This document shows, piece by piece, positions 62,416 to 64,000 of a stretch of DNA of 64,000 nt. Origin of the DNA: Halobaculum limi (GTDB lineage: Archaea > Halobacteriota > Halobacteria > Halobacteriales > Haloferacaceae); assembly GCF_029490015.1 (NCBI RefSeq), contig NZ_CP120468.1, positions 2,294,001 to 2,358,000 of the forward strand, read 5' to 3'. A model generated the notes under the pieces. It saw only the letters and a program-made list of their open reading frames with translations. It searched no databases and was not told the DNA's origin. The first letter of the stretch is position 1. Each line of letters opens with the position of its first letter. Both the position numbers and the translations under genes were made by a program.

Positions 62416-62958
62416 ATGACCGACGCTTCTGCCGAGTCCGTGACCGTCAGACCGTTCGATTCCGACGACGCCGCGTCGCTGTGGGACCTCAAGCGCGGCT
62501 TCGAGACGGGCCTGGGCACGGGCACCGGCGGTGACGACAAGGCGACCAAGTACGAGGCGAAGTTGACCGACGAGTACCGGCAAGCGTGGCTCGACTGGGT
62601 GGACCGCTGTGTCGACGAACAAGCGGCCACCGTGTCGGTCGCGGCGGTCGACGCTGCGGAGGATAGCGAGACCGCGGGCGACTCCCCGGCCCTCGCGGGC
62701 TACGTGTTCGTCCTCCCTGAATCGCTGTCGTTCATCTGGGACGCGGCGGTCCTGAACGAGGTGTACGTCCGCCCCGCGTATCGCGGCACGGGCGTCGCCG
62801 ATGACCTGATGGACGCGGCGCTGGCTACCGTTCGCGATCAGAGCCTCCCGCTTGACCGGATGGTTCTCGACGTGGACAGAGAGAACGACCGCGCACAGTC
62901 GTTCTACGACAGATACGGCTTCACTCACTGGGGCGAGATGGTCGCCCGGGACCTCTGA
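62416..62958 (+). CDS. GNAT-family N-acetyltransferase
   Basis: 180 residues. The acetyl-CoA binding motif RPAYRGTGVADDLMDAAL and the C-terminal VLDVDRENDRAQSFYDRYGFTHWGE are typical. The N-terminal part (VTVRPFDSDDAASLWDLKRGFE) fits too. The acceptor is unknown. Confidence 0.88.
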   Translation: MTDASAESVTVRPFDSDDAASLWDLKRGFETGLGTGTGGDDKATKYEAKLTDEYRQAWLDWVDRCVDEQAATVSVAAVDAAEDSETAGDSPALAGYVFVLPESLSFIWDAAVLNEVYVRPAYRGTGVADDLMDAALATVRDQSLPLDRMVLDVDRENDRAQSFYDRYGFTHWGEMVARDL

Positions 62959-62993
62959 GCGAACGCGGACCCGACCGACCTGCCGCGACCGAC

Positions 62994-63614
62994 CTACCGT
63001 GACCGGACGACCGCGCCGACCGCACCGCCGATACCGCCGAAGACGGCCGGGTAGACGAGGCCCGCGAGCAGTGCCGCGGTGACGTAGTCCGGGTGGATGC
63101 TTCCCACGTCGCCGCCGCCGTAGGCGAACAGGAACGCCCCGACGAGTGCGAGGAGGAAGTACGCGGGAACGACGCCGAGGGCGGCGATACTCCCGTCGGC
63201 CGGCGACTCGGCTTCGGCGACGAACGCGATTGCTGCACCTGCCGCGAGCAACGCTACGGGCGGAACGAGATACAGATAGCCGAGCGACGCCTCGGCACTC
63301 GCCAGGAGGTCGACTGCCCGCGTCCCGCCGCCGAGCGTCGGGACTACCGTCGAGACGAAGTGCGCGTTGTAGAAGTACCAGCCGACCCCCTGCCAGGCGG
63401 CCGCCGGGTCCCCGCCAAACAGACTGGCGACGAAGTTCAACGCGCCGAGACGGTCGCGAACCGCGCTCGCCTGCGTGAGGTACGTGACGAGGTAGCCGAG
63501 GAGATACGCGCCGACCCCACCTCCGACGCCCGCCCCGACGGCGACCCGTGAGAGCAGGTCGCTCGACTCGTTCCCAGTCGCTGTTCCGTCGCTTCGCTCG
63601 AATGCCTCTCCCAT
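62994..63614 (-). CDS. Membrane protein of unknown function
   Basis: 206 residues with about five hydrophobic segments; glycine/alanine-rich. A conserved-looking stretch (FYNAHFVSTVVP) near the middle resembles haloarchaeal membrane proteins of unknown role. No catalytic motif seen. ATG 63614 follows a short hydrophilic leader. Confidence 0.6.
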   Translation of the reverse strand: MGEAFERSDGTATGNESSDLLSRVAVGAGVGGGVGAYLLGYLVTYLTQASAVRDRLGALNFVASLFGGDPAAAWQGVGWYFYNAHFVSTVVPTLGGGTRAVDLLASAEASLGYLYLVPPVALLAAGAAIAFVAEAESPADGSIAALGVVPAYFLLALVGAFLFAYGGGDVGSIHPDYVTAALLAGLVYPAVFGGIGGAVGAVVRSR

Positions 63615-63736
63615 ACACCCGGCCAGCGCTGGCTGAAATAAACTCGTTGTGGCCGTCGAGGCGTGCGTTCGATGTGGTGTCTCTGCGCTAATTCCGAGTC
63701 GCAACCCTCATTCACCGTGGTTTCCGAGCGGTGACC

Positions 63737-64000
63737 ATGTTACTACGAGACGCGACCCTCGTCGACGCCGACGGCGTGAGGGTCGGTGACCTCCGAGTCG
63801 ACGGCGACCGGATCGCCGACGTCGGTGACCTCGCGCCGCGATCTGACGAGTCCGTCCTCGACCTCGACGGCCGGACGCTCCTTCCGGGCCTCGTCGACGC
63901 GCACATCCACTACTCGCTGTCGGGCGAGCGAAGCGTCGAAGACGTGGTCGGGATGAGCGACGCCGAACTCGCACTGGTCGAAGCACGAAACGCCCGCAAG
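63737..64000 (+). CDS. Amidohydrolase-family protein, 5' part only (window edge)
   Basis: The first 88 residues are in the window. The N-terminal beta-sandwich (LLRDATLVDADGVRVGDLRVDG) leads to RTLLPGLVDAHIHYSLSG, with the metal-binding H-x-H typical of imidazolonepropionase-like/prolidase-type amidohydrolases. The rest lies beyond position 64000. Confidence 0.85.
   Translation, partial: MLLRDATLVDADGVRVGDLRVDGDRIADVGDLAPRSDESVLDLDGRTLLPGLVDAHIHYSLSGERSVEDVVGMSDAELALVEARNARK

Noticed and set aside
1-64000. CRISPR array or prophage
   Set aside because: No regularly spaced repeats and no phage structural or integrase genes were seen. The only clear mobile element is the tnpB unit.

Overview
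This is a haloarchaeal chromosome segment (class Halobacteria). The proteins are very acidic and the DNA is GC-rich with strong third-position GC bias. Archaeal-type genes are present: replication factor C large subunit, CetZ tubulin, SMC with ScpA, presenilin-family proteases, type IV pilin-like proteins, HMG-CoA synthase of the mevalonate route, an HVO_0758-type zinc finger and MfnA. TATA-like boxes sit about 25-30 bases before many start codons, as expected for leaderless transcripts. It could belong to Haloferacales, but I cannot fix the genus.

Layout. 1-4.3 kb: a tightly overlapped lysine/diaminopimelate operon on the minus strand (dapA-dapB-dapD-lysA-dapF, the last cut by the window edge). 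4.7-12.4 kb: a purine-type phosphoribosyltransferase, AEC and MATE transporters, an amidohydrolase, a small membrane methyltransferase, an SRPBCC protein, MTA phosphorylase and a BASS-type transporter. 12.8-17.6 kb: scpA-smc plus a small coiled-coil protein. 17.9-21.9 kb: a CBS-less DUF21 protein, two overlapping presenilin-type proteases, a candidate structured RNA, and a PUA/NYN gene pair. 22-28.5 kb: deaminase, PhzF-like protein, ppsA with a textbook TrmB site, mfnA and a VTT-type membrane protein. 28.6-43.7 kb: an orphan beta-class DNA methylase, an HxlR regulator, several small proteins, metG, an ABC exporter with its own regulator and membrane partner, oxidoreductases and a DHH phosphoesterase.

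43.7-44.9 kb is a gene-poor, less GC-rich gap holding the debris of a C2H2/HNH endonuclease gene immediately before cetZ. 46-50.5 kb: SHOCT and DUF4242 proteins, a heme A synthase-like protein, and a complete polar amino acid ABC importer. 50.5-52.0 kb: a tnpB-only IS200/IS605-type element. Its left and right flanks carry matching stem-loops with different but self-complementary stems. 52-64 kb: zinc alcohol dehydrogenase, rfcL, two pilin-like proteins (one 708 residues with an invasin-like domain and a 14-glycine run), a TatD hydrolase, HMG-CoA synthase, a thioredoxin-fold protein, a COG1709-like regulator, other housekeeping genes, and the start of an amidohydrolase cut by the right edge.

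Most of the window is ordinary core chromosome. The best leads are the tandem presenilin pair, the twin hairpins of the TnpB element, the structured intergenic RNA near 20.4 kb, the TrmB operator at ppsA, the HNH wreckage before cetZ, and a CtaA-like protein whose C-terminal half has lost its histidines. No rRNA, tRNA or CRISPR array was seen.
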